Assembly: GCF_011516825.1 (NCBI RefSeq)
Contig: NZ_WOTA01000020.1
Location: 1-64,000, forward strand
DNA from: Acetobacter oeni
GTDB lineage: Bacteria > Pseudomonadota > Alphaproteobacteria > Acetobacterales > Acetobacteraceae
DNA length: 64,000 nt
Direction: 5' to 3'
Part shown: positions 1 to 6,984 of the stretch, piece by piece
Layout: each line of letters begins with the position of its first letter
How positions within the stretch are numbered: the stretch's first letter is position 1
Notes under the pieces: generated by a model
Databases searched by the model: none
What the model was told of the DNA's origin: nothing
Seen by the model: only the letters and a program-made list of their open reading frames with translations
Translations under genes and position numbers: made by a program

Positions 1-35
1 TCGGTGAGAGGTCACATGACATGGCTTTCCGGCAT

Positions 36-69
36 AAAAAAGCCCGCAGCAGTCAGGGACTGTGCGGGC
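36..69 (-). terminator. Rho-independent terminator for the leftward genes at 147-970
   Basis: A G+C-rich hairpin at 42-69 has arms GCCCGCA and TGCGGGC extended by GCAGTC/GACTGT. On the minus strand it is followed by six T residues (A run at 36-41). Its position just after the stop of the gene at 147-692 fits termination of that leftward transcript. Confidence 0.75.
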
Positions 70-146
70 GCAATTCTCGATAATGTATGTCTGGATGCCT
101 GTCCCTGTACAGACTGGCAAGAAACCGGATCTGGTCTGCCCTTATA

Positions 147-692
147 TTAGCAGGCTGATGAGCGCCGACGGGATGGCCGGCTCGATATCAGCGTCTCACC
201 AGAGTTAATAAAAATTTCCATGGTTTGTTCTATTGCTCGCCACGAGCCGCATATCACGAGAACAAACAGGGATACGATCAGCATCTCTGCAATACATACA
301 AGAAACACCAATGGGCTGGCAGCTCCCCAGGACAAAAACATCAATCCCTTGAACACCCTCAGATCATCCGAATTTTCGTCCGCGCTAGAAATCTTATTTC
401 CGCGTATCCCGGAAATATACTGAACTGCGAGTTTTGCGGCGGATGCAGGGATCGCAAGCACGAACAGAAACATGGGCCAACCAGAAAAGGCTGATGCGAT
501 ACCACTCTCAACTACGCTCCTATCTTTTTCTGAGAGCGTTTCGCTGTCGAGCAATTTTTTCCCCAGCTGCGCAAATTTGAGACGTGCGGGCTGCGCTGCC
601 TCTGCAACGCGACGCTTCACGAATGCATAACCGATTACTGCCGCACACACCTCCGCAAAGTAGAGGGGGACATAAAAAGCAGACCAGTTCAT
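147..692 (-). CDS. Hypothetical multi-pass membrane protein of the integrated element
   Basis: This 181-residue protein is not recognised. It shows about three hydrophobic segments: residues 8-24, near 72-90 (WPMFLFVLAIPASAAKL) and 118-150 (LMFLSWGAASPLVFLV onwards). A hydrophilic linker with many charged residues lies between the first two, and the C-terminus is basic. A strong GAGGAGG ribosome binding site precedes the ATG at 692. It is the last gene before the terminator at 36-69 and follows another small membrane-protein gene, so a two-gene leftward unit is likely. The position at the edge of phage regulatory genes would suit a moron or lysis-associated role, but nothing in the sequence proves either. 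Confidence 0.7.
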   Translation of the reverse strand: MNWSAFYVPLYFAEVCAAVIGYAFVKRRVAEAAQPARLKFAQLGKKLLDSETLSEKDRSVVESGIASAFSGWPMFLFVLAIPASAAKLAVQYISGIRGNKISSADENSDDLRVFKGLMFLSWGAASPLVFLVCIAEMLIVSLFVLVICGSWRAIEQTMEIFINSGETLISSRPSRRRSSAC

Positions 693-712
693 ATACTCCT
701 CCTCTCCACCTA

Positions 713-970
713 TCAGTTCCCTTCAGCCGCTTTCGAAAACGCTTTTTTTAATCCGTCAGGGACGGCGCGACCAAAAGTAAAAGCTAGAAAAGCACACCCA
801 ACCACTATGCAGAGAAAGCATGGGAGTATGGTGTAGCAAAAGGTGCCAGGTTGCTTTTCAGCGAAGTGAAAAAACTCCATCCCAACGTTCTCGTAACATG
901 GTGCCTGTCCCAGCCCCGCAGTAGCCGCTGCGTGTGAATTTTCACCCGCCGGCTGACGACTACCTGTCAT
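713..970 (-). CDS. Hypothetical small membrane protein
   Basis: The protein is 85 residues from ATG 970, or 55 residues from the internal ATG at 880. The start is uncertain: GAGAG sits about nine bases before the 970 start and GAGAA about seven before the 880 start. The C-terminal half carries one clear membrane segment (YTILPCFLCIVVGCAFLAF) followed by a basic tail. The residues before Met31 look less protein-like, so the short form is plausible. The stop lies 20 bases before the start of the next leftward gene, suggesting co-transcription. No family is recognised. Confidence 0.5.
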   Translation of the reverse strand: MTGSRQPAGENSHAAATAGLGQAPCYENVGMEFFHFAEKQPGTFCYTILPCFLCIVVGCAFLAFTFGRAVPDGLKKAFSKAAEGN

Positions 971-1089
971 CCTTAACGTCTCTCGCTCAAACTTGTTGCC
1001 ATCGGGTTAAGCACACAAAAGCTGTGCACGGCAACAGATGGAGAGCCATGAGATTATCACAAGACGCGCATCTCGCCGGGAGCGGCCAC

Positions 1090-1302
1090 TCACTCGCTTT
1101 CTTTATTCCGCCCGGCATCAAGGCCCATCTGGATCAGGCGGCGGATCGCTTCGGGTCGACTAACATAAGGAGGACCGTTTTGAGCTATCCACGCATCGAT
1201 CGTGGCCAGCTCCTCACTTGCGATGCGCACCATGATTGGCATCGTGTCAGCTCTTGGCCTACCTCTTGTTGATTTCTTGATATCTTCACTTGCAGTTCTC
1301 AT
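1090..1302 (-). CDS. Ribbon-helix-helix DNA-binding protein, probably autoregulatory
   Basis: This 70-residue protein has a basic N-terminus (KKSTRGRPRAD), a short strand (MPIMVRIASEEL) and two helices ending SRPEAIRRLIQMGLDAG. That layout is typical of CopG/Arc-type ribbon-helix-helix repressors. An 18-bp perfect palindrome lies immediately upstream of its start codon, and a related half-site lies inside its first codons, so it probably represses itself. It is divergent from the gene at 1411. An antitoxin role is possible because this fold is common there, but no toxin partner is visible next to it. Confidence 0.75.
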   Translation of the reverse strand: MRTASEDIKKSTRGRPRADTMPIMVRIASEELATIDAWIAQNGPPYVSRPEAIRRLIQMGLDAGRNKESE

Positions 1303-1304
1303 GC

Positions 1305-1322
1305 TTTCTTGATATCAAGAAA
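1305..1322. promoter_or_regulatory. Perfect 18-bp palindrome, likely operator of the ribbon-helix-helix gene
   Basis: TTTCTTGATATCAAGAAA is a perfect inverted repeat two bases upstream of the start codon at 1302. Its left half recurs in the same orientation at 1273-1284, inside the start of the gene, with its centre about 32 bp away. Two such sites spaced roughly three helical turns apart fit cooperative binding by a ribbon-helix-helix repressor. Confidence 0.6.
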
Positions 1323-1410
1323 TCAGGCCGGAAGGAAGAGGCAACTTCCAACCGGCCCTAACCTCGAACAAGGGAAAGCCCCCATGCCCAAGGCTATCAA
1401 CTGACCTACC

Positions 1411-1695
1411 ATGACGCGCCGGGCCACTAAAGCGGAGAGGCCCGTACAGCCTCCGCAGCCGCCTCTTTCGCGACAGGAGCAGTCCGAGAAAGACCAGCTA
1501 CTTGCCGACATGCAGCGGATATTGCGGCAACTCGATCAGGAACACCTGAACAACGCCGTCAGTCTGGCGATGGAAGCCGCGCGCGGCCAGGGGGAACTTG
1601 TCGAGCATTTTGCTGAACTCGGGCGCCGCTTCGGTTCGCACTCCGCAAAATCCAGTCAGCGAAAACTGCATGTCATTGAGGGAGGCCTGTCATGA
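1411..1695 (+). CDS. Hypothetical protein upstream of the BRO gene
   Basis: This 94-residue protein is unknown. It begins with a proline- and glutamine-rich basic stretch and continues as predicted helix rich in Glu, Gln and Leu (LLADMQRILRQLDQEH), suggesting a coiled coil. Its TGA overlaps the next ATG in the sequence ATGA at 1692-1695, so it is translationally coupled to the BRO-domain gene. Confidence 0.6.
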   Translation: MTRRATKAERPVQPPQPPLSRQEQSEKDQLLADMQRILRQLDQEHLNNAVSLAMEAARGQGELVEHFAELGRRFGSHSAKSSQRKLHVIEGGLS

Positions 1696-2390
1696 CCGGC
1701 CTCATCCCGTTTGCCTTCGAAGACGCGCCGGTGCGGGCGACGCTGCGCGACGGCGAGCCCTGGTTCGTTCTGGCCGATGTGTGTGTCGTGCTGGAGATCA
1801 GTAAGCATCGTGACGCTGCGTCTCGGATGGACGACGACGAAAGGGGGTCGGTAATAGTGGACACCCCTGGTGGTCCACAACAGACCACCATCATCAACGA
1901 GAGCGGTCTCTACACTCTGATTCTCACCAGTCGGAAACCCGAAGCGAAGCGTTTCCGGAAGTGGGTCACATCCGAGGTTCTGCCGTCAATCAGAAAGACT
2001 GGCGGCTATGCAGATCACTCAGAAGCGGGCTCGGTTCGTCGGCTGTCTCTCGTGCTCGTGACTCTGGATCTGAGTGGGCTAGACGCCGCGCTGCCGCTGT
2101 GGGCGGAACTGAAAACCGGCATGCCGATGCCGGACAGACGTGGACTGATTGCGCTGATCCGGTCCTATATGAGCCCGCAAGCAGGCGGACAGCACGAGGA
2201 TGGACGCCCACTGACGTCCCGCCACAACGGCGCGCTTGACGGCCGGCCCCGGAAGGGAGAGACCGCCGAGATGGCGCGGACACGGCGGCTGCAGATGGTG
2301 GACAAGGTCGTCATCCCCTCTGACGACGGCCAGAGCGCTTCGGTGATCACCTATTCGACGGTGCAAAATCCGGAAGACGGGCGCGACTGA
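1692..2390 (+). CDS. BRO-N domain prophage antirepressor-like protein
   Basis: The protein has 232 residues. Residues 1-105 match the BRO-N fold of phage antirepressors: IPFAFEDAPVRATLRDGEPWF, then VLADVCVVLEISKHRDAASRMDDDE, INESGLYTLILTSRKPEAKRFRKWV and EVLPSIRKTGGY. These proteins usually counter or replace a phage repressor. The C-terminal part (from about residue 176) carries a short motif, NGALDGRPRKGETAEMAR, that recurs in the unrelated gene at 2899-4119. The 3' end overlaps the convergent gene ending at 2347 by 44 bp. The start is set by the ATGA overlap with the gene before it. Confidence 0.85.
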   Translation: MTGLIPFAFEDAPVRATLRDGEPWFVLADVCVVLEISKHRDAASRMDDDERGSVIVDTPGGPQQTTIINESGLYTLILTSRKPEAKRFRKWVTSEVLPSIRKTGGYADHSEAGSVRRLSLVLVTLDLSGLDAALPLWAELKTGMPMPDRRGLIALIRSYMSPQAGGQHEDGRPLTSRHNGALDGRPRKGETAEMARTRRLQMVDKVVIPSDDGQSASVITYSTVQNPEDGRD

Positions 2391-2865
2391 CGCGGTCCGC
2401 CTCATAATAATGATCTGCCAGCACTTCCAGCACCAGTGCGATCTGCGCTGACGCCTGCCGGCATCCGGTCGGGGAGCCCGGAAACAACAGATCCCCGATC
2501 CGCGCGAACGGCAGTTCCTCGACCAGCATAAGGATGAGGCGTTGTTCGCCGGCACGGCCGATTGCGGCGCGCGCACCACGCAACGCCTCACCGGCACCGA
2601 CGCGCGCCAGCTGGAAGCTCTCCTGATCGCCGGAAATACCGCACCGCAAAAGTGGATCCTGATCCCCGACGCCAAAATTGAAGAAGACATAATCGACACG
2701 CCATCTCTCGGCCGCAGCGGCCTGCGCCTCTGTAATACGGCTTCGCCGCAAAAGCGTCTGGACGGTGGTGATTACCCTTGAAACGCCGCCTGTTTCGTCG
2801 ACATCGCTATGATATTTGCGCTCGGCCGTCGCCGATAGTCCAACCAGCAAAGCGCGATCCTTCAA
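2347..2865 (-). CDS. Hypothetical phage protein, possibly DUF6456-like
   Basis: This 172-residue protein has a central stretch (AAERWRVDYVFFNFG) followed by predicted helices and a C-terminal segment (SAQIALVLEVLADHYYEADR) that resembles DUF6456-type small DNA-associated proteins. That assignment is from memory and weak. It is the last gene of the leftward operon that starts at the operator near 5511, 33 bases after the stop of the gene before it. It overlaps the end of the BRO gene on the other strand. Confidence 0.5.
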   Translation of the reverse strand: MKDRALLVGLSATAERKYHSDVDETGGVSRVITTVQTLLRRSRITEAQAAAAERWRVDYVFFNFGVGDQDPLLRCGISGDQESFQLARVGAGEALRGARAAIGRAGEQRLILMLVEELPFARIGDLLFPGSPTGCRQASAQIALVLEVLADHYYEADRVSRARLPDFAPSNR

Positions 2866-2898
2866 ATTGTGAGTGAAAAGACAGGAAGTTACACGTCC

Positions 2899-4119
2899 TC
2901 ACGCCACGCGCCGGTCAGGCTCATATGCCGCGCGGTAGGCCTCACGCGTTATCTCGCATTCCGCCGGCAGTCCCAGTTCACGCGCCCGGTCAGGCCAGCG
3001 CTTTTTCATCGCTCCCCACCCGCCGCAATCGCGTGAAAGCTTCGCGCTCTCACAGGCCGCGAGATCGTAAGCCTCATCAGCCGCGCGGATGTGCTCAGGC
3101 AGTTCAGGACCGCCGGTCGCCGCCTCGCTGGCAGCCAGCAGTGCATCCTGATCCCGCATCCCGTCTTCAACGGCGCCCTTGAACGCGCCCATGTGCCCAG
3201 GCTTCTCACCACGGGACGCCATGTCTGAAGCCCGCTTCCTGATCAGCTCGCGAATGATGGCGGGGTCATACCCTTCGGACAGCCAGCGCCGGGACATCGA
3301 GACCACATAAGGCCCCTGAACCTCACCGAAACCGGTGATTGAGATAATCTCCCGCACCAGACTATTCAGGGTTTCAGGATCGACCGGAGTTTTCGCGGTT
3401 TCGGTTTCCGGAGTTTCCCTAGGGTTAGAGCAGGAATTATCAATATCTCTTTTCTCTTCTAGTTCTAGGGAAAACCCGGAAACCGGTTTTTCGTCCGAAA
3501 CCCCCGAAACCAAAACCTGTTTTGAAAAACGGTTTAGGTTTCCGGTTTCCGAGGTTTCCCCGCCCGAAATAGAGCGCATCAGCGGGATCGACCTCTGCTG
3601 CGTGGCGTCGTGCAACTCACGCTCGCGACGGACACGGGCCATCTCTGCCGTCTCGCCTTTGCGCGGCCGACCGCCCAGGGCGCCGTTGCGCGGTGATGTC
3701 ACCTGGTGAAGCGTTCCGGTCGGGTCGGCCTTGCCCCCCTCGACCATGCGGAGAAACTCACGCTCATGTGCCTCCCGGGCTGCCCGACGCTCGGCACGCT
3801 CCTGCCGTCGGATTTCGCGGGCCACGAGCTCCGGACTGTAAAGCGCCCCGTCGTCATCGCGCGCGGCAAACCCCCACTCGATCGCCTCGGGCAGAAGACG
3901 CTCAAGCTCGCTTTCATCCTCGGAGATCATTCGGGCAATCTCCTTCGTGCACAGGATCCGGCTTCCGCTGCGGAAAGTCGTTTCCCGTGCTTCCTTCAGA
4001 GTCTCGACGAGGCTGAACACGACACCGCGCACGGCGGCCGGGGCCACGCGCAGAAACCTGCGACCGGGCACGGACGAGACGTCAAAATTTTCCGGGATAT
4101 AAAGCTTCTTCGTCGTCAC
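2899..4119 (-). CDS. Hypothetical phage replication-module protein
   Basis: The protein has 406 residues. The N-terminus (about 30-110) reads as a helical DNA-binding-like domain. A highly charged Arg/Glu helix follows (REIRRQERAERRAAREAHERE), then the module NGALGGRPRKGETAEMARVRR near residue 146 and a low-complexity Ser/Thr-rich linker. The C-terminal part has SLVREIISITGFGEVQGPYV and predicted helices. This layout is like the replication or DNA-processing genes that follow Cro in temperate phages, but no catalytic motif is visible. It starts by ATGA overlap with the gene upstream (4116-4119). Confidence 0.65.
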   Translation of the reverse strand: MTTKKLYIPENFDVSSVPGRRFLRVAPAAVRGVVFSLVETLKEARETTFRSGSRILCTKEIARMISEDESELERLLPEAIEWGFAARDDDGALYSPELVAREIRRQERAERRAAREAHEREFLRMVEGGKADPTGTLHQVTSPRNGALGGRPRKGETAEMARVRRERELHDATQQRSIPLMRSISGGETSETGNLNRFSKQVLVSGVSDEKPVSGFSLELEEKRDIDNSCSNPRETPETETAKTPVDPETLNSLVREIISITGFGEVQGPYVVSMSRRWLSEGYDPAIIRELIRKRASDMASRGEKPGHMGAFKGAVEDGMRDQDALLAASEAATGGPELPEHIRAADEAYDLAACESAKLSRDCGGWGAMKKRWPDRARELGLPAECEITREAYRAAYEPDRRVA

Positions 4120-4388
4120 CGCGCAGCGCCTCCCTGTACGGACCCTGTTTCTGCGGCAACAAAATATTCCACCCGGCGAAGGCCGACTGCCCGCAGCATG
4201 GAGTCCGGAACAGGCCGGCGACTACAGAGCACATCCGACACATCCTGCTCCCTCAGCCCGTGCGCCAGCGCGAATTTACGCTGTGTGCCGTATTTCCCGA
4301 TCGCATCGCGAAGAATCCGAAATGCATCGACGCGATCCAGTCGGGGATGTTCAACCACCCCCGGGATCTTCGAAACGGTGTGCGTCAT
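4116..4388 (-). CDS. Small helix-turn-helix-like phage protein
   Basis: This is a 90-residue protein. Residues 25-65 (AFRILRDAIGKYGTQRKFALAHGLREQDVSDVLCSRRPVPDSML) read as a Cro/XRE-type helix-turn-helix, with recognition helix around LREQDVSDVLCSRR. It is coupled to the downstream 406-residue gene by an ATGA overlap. A role in transcription or replication control of the element is inferred. Confidence 0.65.
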   Translation of the reverse strand: MTHTVSKIPGVVEHPRLDRVDAFRILRDAIGKYGTQRKFALAHGLREQDVSDVLCSRRPVPDSMLRAVGLRRVEYFVAAETGSVQGGAAR

Positions 4389-4403
4389 GACTGGCCGCCT
4401 TCT

Positions 4404-4679
4404 TTATCTGTCCTGGCTTCCGTCAGGTCGCTGACTTTTCGTCCGCTCGGGGGGGGGGCTACAGAGATTGTGAGTCCGGCAAAGCACGCGAAGGCGCTCC
4501 AGCTCACGGGATGCAGCAAAAAGGGCATCACGATCCTCTTCGACGCAGTCAGTCACTCCGGTCAGGCCGCCAGGCATGAGAAACACCCTGATCACCCCGA
4601 GACTGACAGACGGGACTTCACCAGGATCGGCACGCAAACCAAACCAGGCACCAACATCAATGCCTACTCCCCAGAGCAC
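4404..4679 (-). CDS. Hypothetical protein with a homopolymeric C tract
   Basis: The protein has 91 residues from a GTG at 4679, preceded by GAGGAG. No family is recognised. Near the C-terminus it reads through a run of ten C residues (G run on the plus strand, 4449-4458), which encodes Ser-Pro-Pro-Pro. A one-base slip would replace the last dozen or so residues. It overlaps the end of the gene at 4664-4903 by 16 bases and stops 15 bases before the next start. Confidence 0.5.
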   Translation of the reverse strand: MLWGVGIDVGAWFGLRADPGEVPSVSLGVIRVFLMPGGLTGVTDCVEEDRDALFAASRELERLRVLCRTHNLCSPPPERTKSQRPDGSQDR

Positions 4680-4903
4680 TGCTGATTCTCCTCAATGAAC
4701 TGATTGATTTTTTCGCGAAGTGGTTTGCACTCGACCATCAGCCTCAGTAGTTCCTCGCCACGAGGCGTGCTTGTGCCACGCAGCCAGTTTCGGACCGTGT
4801 GCGGGCTCTTGAGAAGCCTGCGCGCGAGTTCCTTCGCGGCATTTCGCTTCCCGCCGTATTCATGGCGCAGCGCATCCGTAATGACGTCCTGGTAAATCGA
4901 CAC
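4664..4903 (-). CDS. Small helix-turn-helix-like regulator
   Basis: The GTG at 4903 is preferred over the ATG at 4981. A perfect AGGAGG (4913-4918, minus strand) sits nine bases upstream, and the preceding gene stops at 4906. From there the protein has 79 residues: YQDVITDALRHEYGGKRNAAKELARRL, then KSPHTVRNWLRGTSTPRGEELLRL. This reads as a helix-turn-helix with the second helix around SPHTVRNWL, of the kind used by phage Cro or replication-control proteins. Confidence 0.6.
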   Translation of the reverse strand: MSIYQDVITDALRHEYGGKRNAAKELARRLLKSPHTVRNWLRGTSTPRGEELLRLMVECKPLREKINQFIEENQQCSGE

Positions 4904-4905
4904 AT

Positions 4906-5133
4906 TCAGTGGCCTCCTAAACGGAAAGAACTGACCTCTTTTCGACCAGAAATGGTCGCTTTCAGTGCGCGACTTTTCCATTCATCCCCTCCATCATTTC
5001 GGACGTGAGCAGCGCCGGAATATGGGGAAGGATGAGGAAAACGCCTGGTGGACGGGAGATTGTGATCTGCACGCGTTTCGGCATTGAGGTATTGCCAGAC
5101 CAGGCAAACTACGGACTTGCGGACGACGGTCAT
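4906..5133 (-). CDS. Hypothetical small protein in the leftward early operon
   Basis: This frame encodes 75 residues from the ATG at 5133. It overlaps the stop of the 38-residue gene before it as ATGA, and its own last codons contain the AGGAGG that serves the next gene. That tight coupling is the main support. The sequence is hydrophilic with His, Arg and Ser in the middle, and no family is recognised. Confidence 0.4.
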   Translation of the reverse strand: MTVVRKSVVCLVWQYLNAETRADHNLPSTRRFPHPSPYSGAAHVRNDGGDEWKSRALKATISGRKEVSSFRLGGH

Positions 5134-5246
5134 GGCCGTGCTTCCCGTAGCTTCAGTGTCAGAACACTCCACGCGGCACATACGGCGATGGCTGCGGCGC
5201 ACCAGGTGGCGAGGCAACCCACTGCAATCATGGAAACCCGTCTCAT
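5130..5246 (-). CDS. Very small single-pass membrane protein
   Basis: This 38-residue reading frame starts with MRRVSM and runs through one hydrophobic segment (IAVGCLATWCAAAIAVCAAW), ending in a basic tail. Positive charges at both ends and one membrane segment are typical of tiny phage membrane proteins. Its stop overlaps the next start as ATGA at 5130-5133. It lies 30 bases after the Cro-like gene. The support is positional plus the clean hydrophobic pattern. Confidence 0.45.
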   Translation of the reverse strand: MRRVSMIAVGCLATWCAAAIAVCAAWSVLTLKLREARP

Positions 5247-5276
5247 CTCACGGTCTTCTTCGTGACAGACGAAGCA

Positions 5277-5501
5277 TCACGGCACTACATCTGCGGTTGG
5301 CCAGTCATGATTATCAGGCCAATTCTGACTAAACCACTTCACTGCCTTCGTGTAATTTCTGGTGGCAATGTCGCCACCCGATCGCACGCGAGCGATAGTG
5401 CGACTGTTTTTGAAGATGAGTCCGGAAACGGTAGCCTCCGAGACGCAACGCGCCGCGCAGTAGCAATCAGTCAGTCGCAGGAGATGTTTAGTAAGTTCCA
5501 T
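5277..5501 (-). CDS. Cro-like small regulator, first gene of the leftward operon
   Basis: From the ATG at 5501 (MELTKHLL) the protein has 74 residues. ATVSGLIFKNSRTIARVRSGGDIATR fits a small helix-turn-helix with the turn around GLIFKNS. It is divergent from the CI-like gene at 5597 across a region with two palindromic operators, the usual arrangement of cro and cI. An upstream in-frame start at 5537 would place the operator inside the gene, so the short form is preferred. Confidence 0.6.
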   Translation of the reverse strand: MELTKHLLRLTDCYCAARCVSEATVSGLIFKNSRTIARVRSGGDIATRNYTKAVKWFSQNWPDNHDWPTADVVP

Positions 5502-5510
5502 GGTGTAATT

Positions 5511-5560
5511 ATGCGGTATATTTACCGCATATGTCAAGCCGACACGCGGTTATCTTACCT
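5511..5560. promoter_or_regulatory. Operators of the cI/cro-like switch
   Basis: ATGCGGTA-TATT-TACCGCAT at 5511-5530 is a perfect inverted repeat with 8-bp arms. A weaker copy, GCGGTTATCTTACC, follows at 5547-5560, about 33 bp further, and a half-site TTACCGCAT (5590-5598) overlaps the repressor start codon. The same core recurs at 6825-6862. One repressor probably binds all of them. Confidence 0.75.
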
Positions 5561-5596
5561 CGTGTCAGAGTCACCATGACACGGCATTATTACCGC

Positions 5597-5968
5597 ATGG
5601 AGATCGACGAATTCATAAAGCGATACGATGCTGCCCTGGTGGCTGCGGGGCTTAGTAATCGCAAGGCCACAGAAATGGCCGGTGTCAAAGAAGATACGAC
5701 GCGTAATCCCAGACGAAAGGGCACGTCACCCGACGTCCTCTCGGTCATACAGCTGGCACACGTTCTCGGAGTGCCTCCTTTCCACTTTCTTGAGCCTCTG
5801 GGAATTACACCGGACATCCTCAGTTCTGCTGAGGTTGAGGAGAATTCTCTTCATAATGATGAGGAGCTCACTCTCCTCAGAATCTGGCGCAAGCTGGACG
5901 AGCCGAAGCGCCGGTCGTGGCTGCTTCTCCTTGATCAATCCGCGTCGGATAGTTCCGATGCTGCATAG
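5597..5968 (+). CDS. CI-like XRE-family repressor
   Basis: From MEIDEFIKRYD at 5597 the protein has 123 residues (ATGs at 5576 and 5531 are alternatives). Residues 1-66 form an XRE helix-turn-helix: AALVAAGLSNRKATEMAGVKEDT, then DVLSVIQLAHVLGVPPFHFLEP. The C-terminal part (EELTLLRIWRKLDEPKRRSWLLLL) is the short helical tail seen in many small phage repressors, and no LexA-type peptidase domain is present. A half-operator overlaps the start codon. It is the likely maintenance repressor of the element. Confidence 0.8.
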   Translation: MEIDEFIKRYDAALVAAGLSNRKATEMAGVKEDTTRNPRRKGTSPDVLSVIQLAHVLGVPPFHFLEPLGITPDILSSAEVEENSLHNDEELTLLRIWRKLDEPKRRSWLLLLDQSASDSSDAA

Positions 5969-6202
5969 CTCCTCCATACCTTCCCCCGTCTCTCTATTTG
6001 GACACCGTAACCCAAATGGGAACGAAACAGGAACGTATAATATACGTATGGGGGTTATGCGGGGGGTTTGGCTTGCGGAGATGTGGAGCCGGTCATGGAT
6101 CATGACATGCCCACGGTGCTGTGACGCCGAAATAAAGGGGCGCCACTTCTCAGATCTGCCTGCGCTCCATGCGCTTAGACACCGAGACGGGAGAGGGTTC
6201 CT

Positions 6203-6367
6203 ATGTCGCCAACAAACCGCAAAAAGCTGATCCGGATCCTGGTGTTTGGCATCATAATGGTAGCCATCGGAGTGCTGGTGTTTCTCGCTGCAGGACGGCG
6301 CGGTGGGCTGGATGGACACCGCCCGAACGACCAGTCAATTTCAGGGCAGGCGCCTCGCCGGTTCTGA
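6203..6367 (+). CDS. Small single-pass membrane protein
   Basis: This 54-residue frame starts at ATG 6203 after GAGAGG. It has a basic N-terminus (MSPTNRKKLIRI), one membrane segment (LVFGIIMVAIGVLVFLAA) and a polar Arg-rich tail, so it is probably inserted with the tail outside or in the periplasm. It lies alone between the CI-like gene and the leftward gene at 6482. The flanks (5969-6202 and 6368-6481) show no other gene. A short repeat CGTAT-AAT-ATACG sits in the upstream flank. Confidence 0.5.
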   Translation: MSPTNRKKLIRILVFGIIMVAIGVLVFLAAGRRGGLDGHRPNDQSISGQAPRRF

Positions 6368-6481
6368 CGCCCATCGGTCAGTACGAACTAGATATTATCT
6401 CTCCGATTCACCCCCTAAAACCACCCAAAAGTGCCATAATACCGGCCTTCTGATTCACCAGGCTCCGAGGCAGCTTTCTCC

Positions 6482-6742
6482 CTACTCTCCCTCAGCGTCC
6501 GGCACATCTCCCGCAGCGCCCAGATACTCAGGCTCGCCGTAATCGCCGGTCTCAACGTCAACCGACATCCTCACGACCTGGGCTCCGTCCACGCTGAGTT
6601 GCCCCAGCCGAACCTTTTCCAGCCTTCGAAGTCCGTCTTCCTCATTGCGACAGACAATCGGTGATCCCGGATCAAGCTTCGGGCGGCGTCCGCCTTTCTT
6701 CCACGTGTAAGACTGGAAGATGATTCGTTCCTCGGTAGCCAT
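6482..6742 (-). CDS. Hypothetical small phage protein
   Basis: The protein has 86 residues from the ATG at 6742 (MATEERIIFQSYTWKKGGRRP), with GAGG upstream on the minus strand. The frame stays open to 6865, but that extension would read through the operators and is not expected to be translated. The sequence is mostly beta-like and acidic at the C-terminus (DAEGE). No family is recognised. It is divergent from the rightward chain at 6985, with the paired operators between. Confidence 0.6.
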   Translation of the reverse strand: MATEERIIFQSYTWKKGGRRPKLDPGSPIVCRNEEDGLRRLEKVRLGQLSVDGAQVVRMSVDVETGDYGEPEYLGAAGDVPDAEGE

Positions 6743-6824
6743 GTAGAGCCTCAGATGATGGGATAGACACTGTAGCACGACGGACGTCCGTCTATCTCGG
6801 CGTGGATTTTTTTTGTTCGGTATG

Positions 6825-6862
6825 CGGTATTTATACCGTTGACAATAGCGGTATTTATACCG
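6825..6862. promoter_or_regulatory. Paired operators with -35 element between leftward and rightward genes
   Basis: Two copies of CGGTATTTATACCG lie at 6825-6838 and 6849-6862, 24 bp apart. Each is a 6-bp inverted repeat around TT. A consensus -35 hexamer TTGACA for rightward transcription lies at 6839-6844, exactly between them, so a bound repressor would occlude polymerase. The core matches the operator at 5511-5530. Confidence 0.75.
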
Positions 6863-6984
6863 CACATTCCCTTCATTGCCACCTGCGATGGAGATTTCCT
6901 TGCCCCCATATTCATCCCGGTCCCGCCCCGTTGCATGCGTGCCTTATGCCATCGAAGATAACTCACCCAGTTCCGGAGAATATC

